Below are positions 34,638 through 43,168 of a stretch of DNA of 64,000 nucleotides, piece after piece; the stretch's first letter is position 1; the number at the start of each line of letters is the position of its first letter. The translations under genes were made by a program, and so were the position numbers. A model generated the notes under the pieces. The model did no database searches and had not been told where the DNA came from. It saw only the letters and a program-made list of their open reading frames with translations. The DNA lies in contig DCIA01000005.1 of the NCBI GenBank assembly GCA_002315735.1, positions 1 to 64,000 on the forward strand, given 5' to 3'. Source of the stretch: Clostridiales bacterium UBA1738. Lineage in GTDB: Bacteria; Bacillota; Clostridia; UBA1381.

Positions 34638-36122
34638 TTATAGTGTACAAATTTCTTTCCATTTTTCATATGCTTTATCCCAAGCATCTGAATTCTCCGG
34701 TAAATATGTATCGCAAGGGAAGGAATTTTTAACAATTTTTCGTCCTTCGTTCAAATCTTTGATTGCGCCCATTGCCATTCCTTGAACTATAATATTTCCG
34801 ATACTTGTGGCTTCAACAGGGCCTGCTGACACCTTTCTCTTTGTTGCATTTGCAGTAAATGAGCAAATCATCTTATCTTTTATTCCGCCACCCACAATAT
34901 TAATTACATTATACTTTTTGCCTGTCACCTCTTCCATACCTTCAACTGTGCTACGGTATTTAAACGCCAAACTTTCAGCAATACAACGAATAACCTCGCC
35001 CTTTGTTTCAGGAACGTGTTGACCTGTTTTTCTGCAATATTCCATAATTCTCTTTGGCATATCGCCCGGTGTTTGAAATTCGTGATAGTCAGGGTCAATT
35101 AGACTTGCAAAAGGAGTCGCTTCTCTTGCTTGTTTTTCAAGTTCATCAAAGGATAATAGTGTTCCTTCTCTGTCCCATTGCCTACGGGATTCTTGGATAA
35201 GCCATAAGCCCATAATATTTTTTAAGAAACGAATTGTTTTATTAACTCCACCCTCATTTGTAAAGTTATGTAAAAGTGCCTCATCAGTTACCATTGGTTC
35301 ATCAAGTTCCACGCCCATAAGTGACCATGTTCCGCTTGAAATATAGATAAAGTCTTCCCCGTCTGTTACAGGAACAGACGCAACAGCAGAACCTGTATCA
35401 TGAGATGCAACAGAAACAACCGGTATTCTTCCGACACCGAGTTCGTTTGCAAGTTCCTCTTTTAAAACTCCGACTTTTTCGGCAGGATAAATCATATCAG
35501 CATAAATATCTGTCGGAATATCCAATTTTTTCAAAAGTTCCGTTGCCCATGTTCTGTTTTTAGAATCAAGCATTTGTGCAGTTGATGCAATTGTATATTC
35601 TGTTCTTTTTTCGCCTGTTAGAAAATAGTTAAACAAATCCGGCATAAACAAAAGTGTTTTTGCATTTTCTAGTGTAACATCGCCTGACATCTTTTCAGAA
35701 AGAAGTTGAAATAAAGTATTAAACCAGTTAAATGCTATACCTGTACTTTTAAATATTTCTTCCTTTGATACCTTTTTAAAGGCTTCTTCATACATTCCTT
35801 CTGTTCTTTCATCACGATAGTGGTGAGGATTTCCCAAAAGTTTGCCGTTTTTATCAAGTAGACCATAGTCGACACCCCATGTGTCAATACCAATACAGTC
35901 AATATCTTTATCTCCTGAATTGGCACATTTTAGTATCCCTTGTTTTATTTCATGAAAAAGTCTTAAAACATCCCAATACATACCGCCATTTACGGTTACA
36001 GGGTCGTTCGAAAAACGATGTTTTTCCTCTAAGACAATCTTTTCTCCGTCAAATTTTGCAAGAATTGCTCTCCCGCTTGATGCCCCAAAATCAAATGCTA
36101 AAAATTTATACATTTTACTCAT
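34638..36122 (-). CDS. rhaB: Rhamnulokinase
   Basis: FGGY-family carbohydrate kinase phosphorylating L-rhamnulose. The N-terminal ATPase motif FLAFDFGASSGRAILA, DTWGVDYGLLD near 85-95 and HYRDERT near 105 match RhaB; the C-terminal ATP-binding block NIVGGGIKDKMICSFTANA lies near 405-423. From the ATG at 36122 it is 494 residues; an upstream ATG at 36146 lacks a ribosome site. No other rha genes lie nearby, which is unusual for a catabolic kinase. It has its own consensus promoter and terminator. Confidence 0.9.
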   Translation of the reverse strand: MSKMYKFLAFDFGASSGRAILAKFDGEKIVLEEKHRFSNDPVTVNGGMYWDVLRLFHEIKQGILKCANSGDKDIDCIGIDTWGVDYGLLDKNGKLLGNPHHYRDERTEGMYEEAFKKVSKEEIFKSTGIAFNWFNTLFQLLSEKMSGDVTLENAKTLLFMPDLFNYFLTGEKRTEYTIASTAQMLDSKNRTWATELLKKLDIPTDIYADMIYPAEKVGVLKEELANELGVGRIPVVSVASHDTGSAVASVPVTDGEDFIYISSGTWSLMGVELDEPMVTDEALLHNFTNEGGVNKTIRFLKNIMGLWLIQESRRQWDREGTLLSFDELEKQAREATPFASLIDPDYHEFQTPGDMPKRIMEYCRKTGQHVPETKGEVIRCIAESLAFKYRSTVEGMEEVTGKKYNVINIVGGGIKDKMICSFTANATKRKVSAGPVEATSIGNIIVQGMAMGAIKDLNEGRKIVKNSFPCDTYLPENSDAWDKAYEKWKEICTL

Positions 36123-36159
36123 AATACCTTGCTTCCTCTTCTTCATATTAATTATAAAT

Positions 36160-36188
36160 ATTATACAGAATGTATATTAAAATGTCAA
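36160..36188 (-). promoter_or_regulatory. Consensus SigA promoter of rhaB
   Basis: Minus strand perfect -35 TTGACA (36188-36183) and -10 TATAAT (36165-36160) with a 17-bp spacer. Confidence 0.85.
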
Positions 36189-36216
36189 CAAAACTTCAAT
36201 TATTTATACAAAATAC

Positions 36217-36245
36217 TAGACTTTTTTATCCATTTGTGTTATAAT
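36217..36245 (+). promoter_or_regulatory. Extended -10 SigA promoter of the SLH protein gene
   Basis: -35 TAGACT (36217-36222), 17-bp spacer, TGT-TATAAT extended -10 (hexamer 36240-36245), 35 nt before the ATG. Confidence 0.65.
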
Positions 36246-36280
36246 TTTTTTGATTATATTATTTTAAAGGAGATAATAAT

Positions 36281-37315
36281 ATGAAAAAATTTAATATTAT
36301 GGCAGTGGCACTTGCTACATCAATGGTGTTAGCTTCTACTACAGTTTTTGCCGATGCAACTGTTTCTTTTACCGATATGCCGGCTGACGAAACAACTAAA
36401 ACTGCTATTACAAATGCTGTAAAAAACGGTATTCTATCAGGATACGAGGATAACACAGTTAGACCTTCTGAAAACATAACTCGTGCACAAATGGCATCAA
36501 TCATCACACGTGCTTGTGTAGTTTCAAAAGAAGGTGACATTTCAGAATATACAGATGTTTCGAGCGATAAATGGTATTATTCTGCAATGGCAAAAGCTTT
36601 TGAAATGGGTGCGTTTAACGGCGATGACCAAAAGCATATGAACCCTGAAAACAATATCACATTCCAAGAATGTTTCACAGTTCTATCGCAAGTTTTTGAC
36701 CTACTTCCTGCATACCAAATCCATGTAGAAGAAGCTGACGTTGTTCCATCTAATGACACATATTTTGATGCTTCAAAAAACCGTTTATATGATATTAGTT
36801 GTCTTGGAAAATTTAAAGATGCTAATAATATTGCAACTTGGGCAAAGGTATATTACGCCGGTGTTGTTTCAAACAATGGTTGGAACGGAATTGATGGTAA
36901 TCTAACACCTGCAAATTATATCACAAGAGGTCAATTTGCAGTTGTAATGAATAATCTTATTCAAAACTATATTGACACTCCGGGAATATATAATGTTCTG
37001 CCTGAGGGCAATACAATGATAAGATGTAACGATGTTACAATTGATGGGGCTTCCGGAAATATTGGAATATATATTGCTGACTGTGTAGAATCAGGAAAAG
37101 TTACACTAAATAATCTTAATATTGACCGATTAGTTGTGCGTGGTTGTACCTTAAAAGCTGACGAAGATTCAACTATTGCTCCAATAGGAATATACAAAAA
37201 AATAAGAATCATAAGACCAAACATAATCTTAGACCTACAACAAGTTGAAAATGCTGATGTGTCAACATACTCAGTTCCAAAATCACAAGTATTTTTTGGA
37301 AGTATTAATTTTTAA
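36281..37315 (+). CDS. Secreted S-layer-homology (SLH) domain protein
   Basis: A 344-residue exported protein. The signal peptide (1-25, cleaved near VFADA) is followed by three SLH-like modules: about 29-80 (FTDMPADETTKTAITNAV, ITRAQMASI), 88-140 (YTDVSSDKWYYSAMAKAF) and 175-228 (KFKDANNIATWAKVYYA, YITRGQFAVV). SLH modules bind cell-wall polysaccharide non-covalently, so the protein sits on the cell surface. The C-terminal 115 residues (NVLPEGNTMIRCNDVTID onwards) look beta-rich and have no family I recognise. AAAGGAG precedes the ATG. Confidence 0.88.
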   Translation: MKKFNIMAVALATSMVLASTTVFADATVSFTDMPADETTKTAITNAVKNGILSGYEDNTVRPSENITRAQMASIITRACVVSKEGDISEYTDVSSDKWYYSAMAKAFEMGAFNGDDQKHMNPENNITFQECFTVLSQVFDLLPAYQIHVEEADVVPSNDTYFDASKNRLYDISCLGKFKDANNIATWAKVYYAGVVSNNGWNGIDGNLTPANYITRGQFAVVMNNLIQNYIDTPGIYNVLPEGNTMIRCNDVTIDGASGNIGIYIADCVESGKVTLNNLNIDRLVVRGCTLKADEDSTIAPIGIYKKIRIIRPNIILDLQQVENADVSTYSVPKSQVFFGSINF

Positions 37316-37316
37316 T

Positions 37317-37348
37317 AAAAAAACGAGATTTAAATCTCGTTTTTTTTA
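37317..37348. terminator. Bidirectional terminator
   Basis: Stem AAACGAGATTT/AAATCTCGTTT with almost no loop, A tract on one side and eight T's on the other. Shared by the SLH gene and the convergent azlD. Confidence 0.9.
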
Positions 37349-37660
37349 TATAAATTTTTGTATAATTTCGACTAATAAAACCATACCACACGAAAGAGCT
37401 GCAACTTTCATAAGGTCTTTTCCTAAATATGCAAATACTAATGCTGCTAAAAATCCTAAGATTGCAGAAACAATACTCTTAGTTGCATAAAATATTCCGG
37501 GGATTGTCATAACGCTGAGTACAGTAGGCGGAAGATAATAAAGGAATGAATTTAAAAATCTATTTGTTATTTTTTCCCTAACTGATAAAATTGGAATTGC
37601 CCTTATTAAATATGTAACACCCGCCATAATAAAAAGATAAACATAAAAGTTATACTTCAT
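37346..37660 (-). CDS. azlD: Branched-chain amino acid exporter small subunit AzlD
   Basis: A 104-residue membrane protein with four hydrophobic helices, including the AzlD signature TYLIRAIPIL near 16-25 and YYLPPTVLSVMTIPGI near 41-56. Together with AzlC it exports branched-chain amino acids or related compounds. Its start overlaps the end of azlC by 11 nt. Confidence 0.9.
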   Translation of the reverse strand: MKYNFYVYLFIMAGVTYLIRAIPILSVREKITNRFLNSFLYYLPPTVLSVMTIPGIFYATKSIVSAILGFLAALVFAYLGKDLMKVAALSCGMVLLVEIIQKFI

Positions 37661-38369
37661 TTTTTTCTACCTCCGTATTCTCGATAGGTGCAAATATCGC
37701 AAATATCGTACTTGCCAAAACAGAGCAAATTATAATAACAAATCCGTTCGGCACCGGTTTTAAGGCAGGAAGATAGCAAAAGGTACAACTTAATCCTATT
37801 CCAAACAGTACACAGTATAATATTTTTTTATTAGCTTTCATCTGTGGCATCACAATCGCAACAAACATAGCATATATTGCAATTCCAAGAGCAGACACCA
37901 CTATTTCAGGTAAGATATTACCCATAGTTGCACCAAGAAGTGTTCCTATTGTCCAACCCAAAAATGGCGTTATTGCTAATCCATACATATATTTTCTTCC
38001 AACGTCATTTTTATTTGATGTTGCCACAGCAAAAATTTCATCAGTATTTGCAAAGGAAATTAATAGCCTATCGAAAAATCTGACGCTTTTTCCTAATTTC
38101 TGTGATAACGAAACTGACATAAACATATATCTTAAATTAATAATCAACTGTCCAATGCCGAGTTCAAGCAGTGTTCCACCACCGGCTATTACGGGCACTG
38201 CCGCAAATTGTCCGGCAGATGTTAGGTTTGTCATAGAAATAATAACTGCTTGCCATATAGTAAGGCCACTCGAAACCGCAAATATTCCAAATGCAAAGGA
38301 TACTCCAAAATAGCCAAAACAAATTGCCAATCCATCTTTTATGCCTTTAATAAAACTTGTTTCTTCCAT
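37650..38369 (-). CDS. azlC: Branched-chain amino acid exporter large subunit AzlC
   Basis: A 239-residue polytopic membrane protein with the AzlC core FGYFGVSFAFGIFAVSSGL, MTNLTSAGQFAAVPV and the NTDEIFAVA segment. The frame is open upstream through the HU gene, but homology begins at MEETSFIKGIKDG, so I take the ATG at 38369, one base after the HU stop. No separate ribosome site is seen, implying translation coupled to HU. Confidence 0.88.
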   Translation of the reverse strand: MEETSFIKGIKDGLAICFGYFGVSFAFGIFAVSSGLTIWQAVIISMTNLTSAGQFAAVPVIAGGGTLLELGIGQLIINLRYMFMSVSLSQKLGKSVRFFDRLLISFANTDEIFAVATSNKNDVGRKYMYGLAITPFLGWTIGTLLGATMGNILPEIVVSALGIAIYAMFVAIVMPQMKANKKILYCVLFGIGLSCTFCYLPALKPVPNGFVIIICSVLASTIFAIFAPIENTEVEKNEV

Positions 38370-38370
38370 A

Positions 38371-38649
38371 CTACTTTTTGTTAACCCTTTCTTTGAGCGA
38401 ATTTGATGCTTTAAAAACAGGAGATTTATATCCATCAATCATAATATCTTCTCCCGTCCTCGGATTTTTTGCTCTATGCCCTACTCTGTCACGCACCTCA
38501 AAAGTCCCAAAGCCTGAAAGATACACTTTTTCCCCATTTGATATTCTGTCAGAAATAATGGAAAAAGTAGTATTTAAAAATTCTTCTGTATCAAATCTGT
38601 CTTTTTTAGTTTTTTGCATTATAGCTTGTATTAACTCGCTTTTTTTCAT
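38371..38649 (-). CDS. HU-family DNA-binding protein
   Basis: A 92-residue nucleoid protein. MKKSELIQAIMQKT and the beta-arm region VYLSGFGTFEVRDRVGHRAKNPRTGEDI are typical of HU/IHF; the FGTFE and NPRTGE motifs bind bent DNA. GGAGAA precedes the ATG at 38649. It is joined to azlC with a one-base gap, an unusual operon partner. Whether it is the main HU or a paralogue cannot be decided from this window. Confidence 0.92.
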   Translation of the reverse strand: MKKSELIQAIMQKTKKDRFDTEEFLNTTFSIISDRISNGEKVYLSGFGTFEVRDRVGHRAKNPRTGEDIMIDGYKSPVFKASNSLKERVNKK

Positions 38650-38671
38650 ACATTTCTCCATATTAGATAAA

Positions 38672-38725
38672 ATATACCGGCTCTAATATTAAACCATATC
38701 GGCTCAACAATAACAGTCGGTATAT
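38672..38725. repeat. Inverted repeat upstream of the HU gene
   Basis: ATATACCG (38672-38679) is repeated inverted as CGGTATAT (38718-38725), 38 bp apart, in the gap between the stalk-domain gene and HU. It could be a weak terminator with a large loop or an operator for HU. Confidence 0.35.
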
Positions 38726-38755
38726 TGCCATTTAGATTTTCTGTCCTTTTTAATA

Positions 38756-39790
38756 TTATTTTGCTTTACTATTAATCTCGTTTACAACATTCAAATCAAG
38801 AATAACCACAGGTCTTATACATGTATCTTTTAATGCAATATTTCGTCCTGTTTCGTGAATTTGTCCATTTTGCATAACACAAGCACCCAGATATCTTTCT
38901 GTCCCGATAGCTGCAAGCCACCAATAGCAGTTTCCGTTTTCATCAACTGCAGCGCCTCTTTGTTTTGCTTGTTCAGTTGCTTTACATTGTCTTTTTATGT
39001 CTGTATTAAAATAGTGCTTTGCCTCACCCGGTGATAATATATATATCCTGTTTTTGTCTCCATATATAGCATTTTGTTCTTCATCTGTAAAGATGTAATC
39101 TTCAATGCCATTATCAAGCCATTTTTTTAGAGATGATGACCCCCACCAAACAGGGTATGATGATTCATTAAATTCTTTAGTAAATAGTCCATACTTACTT
39201 ATTGCAAGTGCAACATTATCTTTTCTTTCCAGCACAATCCATTCTATCGGTTCTTTTCCATTTTTGACTGTACCATCTTGTTCAAAACTTCCAAAGAATA
39301 GTGTTTCTTCTTCTATTAGTGTAATTGTTATCTTCTTTTCTGTGCCATTCCAAGCAACATCAGCACCTAAACTTTCACAAATAATACGAGCCGGTGTATA
39401 TGTTCGTTCATTTTCAATTATTGCAGGACTATCAATTGTAACATCTGCTCCATTTACCTTTGCAATATTTGAATCTATTGTAAGTAGAATTTCTGTTCCG
39501 TCTTTTGTTATTTTAACTTCTCTTTTTTCTGCATTCCATTCAACATTTGCACCCAAAGAATCTGCTACAAATCTTGATGGTACCATCGTTCTGCTATTTT
39601 TAATAATAGGAGGTACATCGTTTTCAACTGTTTCTCCAAATACAGTTGAAATTTTGTTATCAATTGTAAGAATTATTTGTTTTTTACTCTGTTCCTCCTG
39701 TTTTACAAGATTACTGATTGTTACAGCTTGCGCTTGAGTTAAATTAAAAACTGATGTCGCAAGAAGTGCTACTGCTAAAAATTTTTTCAT
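38756..39790 (-). CDS. Secreted stalk-domain protein (copper amine oxidase N-like + DUF6273-like)
   Basis: A 344-residue exported protein. The signal peptide (1-22, ending near AQAVT) is followed by two copper-amine-oxidase-N/stalk repeats (about 40-95 and 100-157), each with the pattern RTMVPSRFVADSLGANVEWN / RTYTPARIICESLGADVAWN. The C-terminal half (FGSFEQDGTVKNGKEPIEWIVL; WWGSSSLKKWLDN; CIRPVVILDL) resembles the DUF6273 surface domain. No catalytic function is implied; such stalk domains are structural. It begins 13 nt after the capsule cluster's last gene, with AAAGG before its ATG, and may be co-transcribed. Confidence 0.8.
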   Translation of the reverse strand: MKKFLAVALLATSVFNLTQAQAVTISNLVKQEEQSKKQIILTIDNKISTVFGETVENDVPPIIKNSRTMVPSRFVADSLGANVEWNAEKREVKITKDGTEILLTIDSNIAKVNGADVTIDSPAIIENERTYTPARIICESLGADVAWNGTEKKITITLIEEETLFFGSFEQDGTVKNGKEPIEWIVLERKDNVALAISKYGLFTKEFNESSYPVWWGSSSLKKWLDNGIEDYIFTDEEQNAIYGDKNRIYILSPGEAKHYFNTDIKRQCKATEQAKQRGAAVDENGNCYWWLAAIGTERYLGACVMQNGQIHETGRNIALKDTCIRPVVILDLNVVNEINSKAK

Positions 39791-39803
39791 ACCTTTTTCC
39801 TTT

Positions 39804-40961
39804 CTAGTTATCTTTTCTCCAAACCATTTTATTTACAACGCCTGTATAGCTTTGAATAAGTTTTACAACCTTTGTAGATACATTTTCATCTATATAATCA
39901 TTTACAGGTATTCCGTATTGCTGATTTTTATTTAGTTCGACGGCAGTGTCAACAGCTTGCAAAAGACTCTTCTCGTCTATTCCTGCAAGAACGAAACAGG
40001 CTTTGTCAAGCGCTTCCGGTCTTTCGGTTGATGTTCTTATACATACAGCAGGGAAAGGATTTTTTACACTTGTAAAGAAACTGCTCTCCTCAGGAAGCGT
40101 TCCGCTATCCGAAACAACACAAAACGCATTCATTTGCAAACAGTTATAGTCATGAAATCCTAACGGTTCGTGTCTTATTACCCTTTTATCAAGTTTAAAT
40201 CCACTTTCTTCCAATCTTTTTCTGCTTCTTGGGTGACAAGAATAAAGTATTGGCATATCATATTTTTCTGCCATCTTATTTATTGCAGAAAATAGACTCG
40301 TAAAGTTTTTTTCTGTATCGATATTTTCTTCTCTATGTGCAGACAAAAGAATATACTTTCCTTTTTCAAGTCCTAGCCTTTTGTGAATATCACTCGCTTT
40401 TATATTTTCCAAATTATTATGCAAAACTTCTGCCATAGGAGAGCCTGTAACATATGTTCTCTCTTTTGGAAGTCCACAATCTGCAAGATATCTTCTTGCG
40501 TGCTCTGAATATGCCATATTAACATCAGAAATGATATCAACAATTCTTCTGTTTGTTTCTTCCGGCAAACATTCATCTTTGCATCTGTTTCCTGCTTCCA
40601 TATGGAAAATCGGAATATGTAGTCTTTTTGCGCCAATTACTGATAAGCACGAATTAGTGTCTCCCAAAACCAATACTGCATCGGGCTTTATTTCTGCCAT
40701 AAGCTGATAAGATTTTGCAATAATATTGCCCATTGTTTCTCCAAGGTCATTTCCTACTGCTTCCATATATACATCAGGGTCAGCAAGTCCTAAATCCTTA
40801 AAAAACACACCATTTAGGTTATAGTCATAGTTTTGACCGGTGTGTGCAAGTACCGTGTCAAAATATTGTCTGCATTTATTAATTACAGCAGCCAGTCTAA
40901 TAATTTCAGGTCTTGTCCCTACAATTATTAAAAGTTTTAATTTTCCATTATTTTTAAACAT
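39804..40961 (-). CDS. capG: UDP-GlcNAc 2-epimerase family, CapG-type
   Basis: A 385-residue non-hydrolysing UDP-sugar 2-epimerase (GT-B fold). VGTRPEIIRLAAVI (14-27), GDTNSCLS near 100, FHMEAGNRCKDECLPEETNRRI near 121-142 and SDSGTLPEES are the family motifs. In the Staphylococcus type 5/8 capsule pathway CapG epimerises UDP-N-acetyl-L-talosamine type intermediate to UDP-N-acetyl-L-fucosamine. The presence of capE and capF just upstream points to this role rather than to WecB (UDP-ManNAc). An acyltransferase gene separates it from capF. Confidence 0.88.
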   Translation of the reverse strand: MFKNNGKLKLLIIVGTRPEIIRLAAVINKCRQYFDTVLAHTGQNYDYNLNGVFFKDLGLADPDVYMEAVGNDLGETMGNIIAKSYQLMAEIKPDAVLVLGDTNSCLSVIGAKRLHIPIFHMEAGNRCKDECLPEETNRRIVDIISDVNMAYSEHARRYLADCGLPKERTYVTGSPMAEVLHNNLENIKASDIHKRLGLEKGKYILLSAHREENIDTEKNFTSLFSAINKMAEKYDMPILYSCHPRSRKRLEESGFKLDKRVIRHEPLGFHDYNCLQMNAFCVVSDSGTLPEESSFFTSVKNPFPAVCIRTSTERPEALDKACFVLAGIDEKSLLQAVDTAVELNKNQQYGIPVNDYIDENVSTKVVKLIQSYTGVVNKMVWRKDN

Positions 40962-40973
40962 TATTTTACCACC

Positions 40974-41969
40974 TCAATTATATTTTTTTCTAAACACTTT
41001 ATAAATTCCATTAAAAATTGGTGCAAAAATATTCGCCAATATAAATGTACATATCAAAACCAGAATTATGTATAACAAATTATTTTCAATATTTATAATT
41101 TCACTGTGAAATATATTTACAAACAATCCGTGAACTACATATATTTCCAAAGATATTTTGCCAATAAAACATGATAGTTTATTTGCAATTATTCTATTTT
41201 CTATTTTAGATATTAAAAATACTGTAATTATTACTAATGTTGCAAATAAAACTGCTGCTATCATCTTGATTATTAAGAATTTTGTTAATATAAAAAGATA
41301 AAAACATCCAAAAAACAATACTGCCGAAAAAAGCAATGCAATATAGAGGTGTTTTTCCAAAACATTATCAATTTTGTCTTTATATTTGCTCCAAAACATA
41401 CCTAATACAAAAGCAAAAATGCTTTGATAATGTAATGATGACTTGTGAAAAATACAGAATAACACTGTAAATAACATAAAGACAAGTAGTTTATTCTTTT
41501 TAACATATTTATATATTAAAAAGAATGCTACATAAAAATAAATTATTATAGGTAAATACCAGCCTTTACTAATTACATTTTCCATAAAGCAAAAAGATTT
41601 GAGTAGTAAAACAAAGTCAAGTTTTTTTGTTATTAATATGTTTACAATAAAGTAGAAAATCGAAAGTAATACATATATACAGTAAAAAGGTACTATTTTT
41701 GTAACAAAAAACGATTCAATATATTTATCTCCCTTTTTCTCATATGAGGTTTGTAATCCATAACCGGAAAAAAAGAAGAACATTGCAACCGATAGAAATC
41801 CAAGATATTGCATAATGCATCCAAATGTTGTCACATTACCATCAAATGTATGCTGATACAGATGATGAAATAGTATGCATATAGCAAAATAGCCTTTTAG
41901 AGCTTTTGTTGAATTTACAGAAAGATACTCATTTTTCGTTATAACATTATTCCTTGTAAGTTCTTTCAT
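40974..41969 (-). CDS. Acyltransferase 3 family membrane protein
   Basis: A 331-residue integral membrane protein with about ten hydrophobic helices. The N-terminal block KALKGYFAICILFHHLYQH (about 23-41) contains the catalytic-site His pair of acyltransferase 3 enzymes, and FFFFSGYGLQTSYEKKG follows near 65-81. It probably adds an O-acetyl or other acyl group to a repeat-unit sugar at the membrane. It overlaps capF by one base and is placed inside the UDP-FucNAc gene set. Confidence 0.88.
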   Translation of the reverse strand: MKELTRNNVITKNEYLSVNSTKALKGYFAICILFHHLYQHTFDGNVTTFGCIMQYLGFLSVAMFFFFSGYGLQTSYEKKGDKYIESFFVTKIVPFYCIYVLLSIFYFIVNILITKKLDFVLLLKSFCFMENVISKGWYLPIIIYFYVAFFLIYKYVKKNKLLVFMLFTVLFCIFHKSSLHYQSIFAFVLGMFWSKYKDKIDNVLEKHLYIALLFSAVLFFGCFYLFILTKFLIIKMIAAVLFATLVIITVFLISKIENRIIANKLSCFIGKISLEIYVVHGLFVNIFHSEIINIENNLLYIILVLICTFILANIFAPIFNGIYKVFRKKYN

Positions 41970-43168
41970 TATTTTACCACCTCAAAAAAAGTATCAGGTT
42001 TATTTTGGTCAAACTGTTCATTTGCCCACATCACAGTCACAAGATTTTCAGTATCTGACAAGTTTATAATATTGTGAGTAAATCCCGGAAGCATATGTAC
42101 TGCCTCTATTTTATCACCGCTTACTTCAAATGTTAAAACTTCATCTGTTCCGATTTTTCTTTGTTCAATAAGCCCATGACCGGAAACAACAATGAAAAAT
42201 TCCCACTTTGTGTTATGCCAATGCTGTCCCTTTGTAATGCCGGGTTTTGAAATATTCACAGAAAATTGTCCGCACTTTTCTGTTTTTAATAGTTCGGTAA
42301 AACTTCCCCTATCATCAACATTCATTTTAAGTGGAAAAGATACCTTTTCCTTTGGTAAGTATGAAAGGTATGTAGAGTATAACTTTTTCTCAAAACTATC
42401 ATATGGTATTTCCGGCATAATAAGTGTATTTGATTGATTTTTAAATTTTTCTAAAAGTTCTACAATTTCACCTAATGTAACACTGTGCGTTCTTGGCACT
42501 GCGCAGAATTTTCCGTTCTCTTTTAAAACAGTATTAATTCCATCAAATTCGCAGTGGTGTTCTTTGCCTAAAAGTGCCAAAATCATTTCATCAACTAAAT
42601 CGTCAATGTATAAAAGTTCAAGTTCTACCGATGGGTCATTTACTTGAATTGGCAAATCATTTGCGATATTATTGCAAAAAGTTGCAACTGCGCTATTATA
42701 ATTAGGTCTGCACCACTTACCAAAAAGATTTGGAAATCTATATACTAAAACTTTTGCACCTGTGTCTTTTGCATATTCAAAGAATAAATCTTCACCTGCT
42801 TTTTTGCTTCTTCCGTACTCTCCATCATATCTTCCAATTAAGGTTGCTTGAAGAGAACTTGAAAGCATAATAGGGCAATAATTACTATTCTTTTTGAGTA
42901 GGTCAAGAAGTTCTGATGCAAAACCAAAATTCCCACTCATAAACTCTTCTTCTGTTTTTGGACGGTTAACCCCTGCTAAATTAAAAACAAAGTCTGCCTT
43001 TTTTGTAAACTCAGTAAGTTCCGCGGGCGTTGAGTCAATATCATATTCAAATATTTCATCAATCACAAGTCCCGGATAGGTTTTGTTTTTTCCATCTTTA
43101 ATATTTTTAAGATTTTCTACAAGATTTTTTCCAACAAACCCTTTTGCTCCTGTTATCAAAATATTCAT
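41969..43168 (-). CDS. capF: CapF-type bifunctional reductase/cupin
   Basis: Second enzyme of UDP-L-FucNAc synthesis: an N-terminal short-chain reductase domain (GAKGFVGKNL at 7-16, YGRSK at 118-122) reduces the 4-keto group, and a C-terminal cupin domain (metal motif GQHWHNTKWE at 314-323) epimerises C3 first. At 399 residues it is somewhat longer than the 369 residues of Staphylococcus CapF. It overlaps capE by 4 nt. Confidence 0.92.
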   Translation of the reverse strand: MNILITGAKGFVGKNLVENLKNIKDGKNKTYPGLVIDEIFEYDIDSTPAELTEFTKKADFVFNLAGVNRPKTEEEFMSGNFGFASELLDLLKKNSNYCPIMLSSSLQATLIGRYDGEYGRSKKAGEDLFFEYAKDTGAKVLVYRFPNLFGKWCRPNYNSAVATFCNNIANDLPIQVNDPSVELELLYIDDLVDEMILALLGKEHHCEFDGINTVLKENGKFCAVPRTHSVTLGEIVELLEKFKNQSNTLIMPEIPYDSFEKKLYSTYLSYLPKEKVSFPLKMNVDDRGSFTELLKTEKCGQFSVNISKPGITKGQHWHNTKWEFFIVVSGHGLIEQRKIGTDEVLTFEVSGDKIEAVHMLPGFTHNIINLSDTENLVTVMWANEQFDQNKPDTFFEVVK

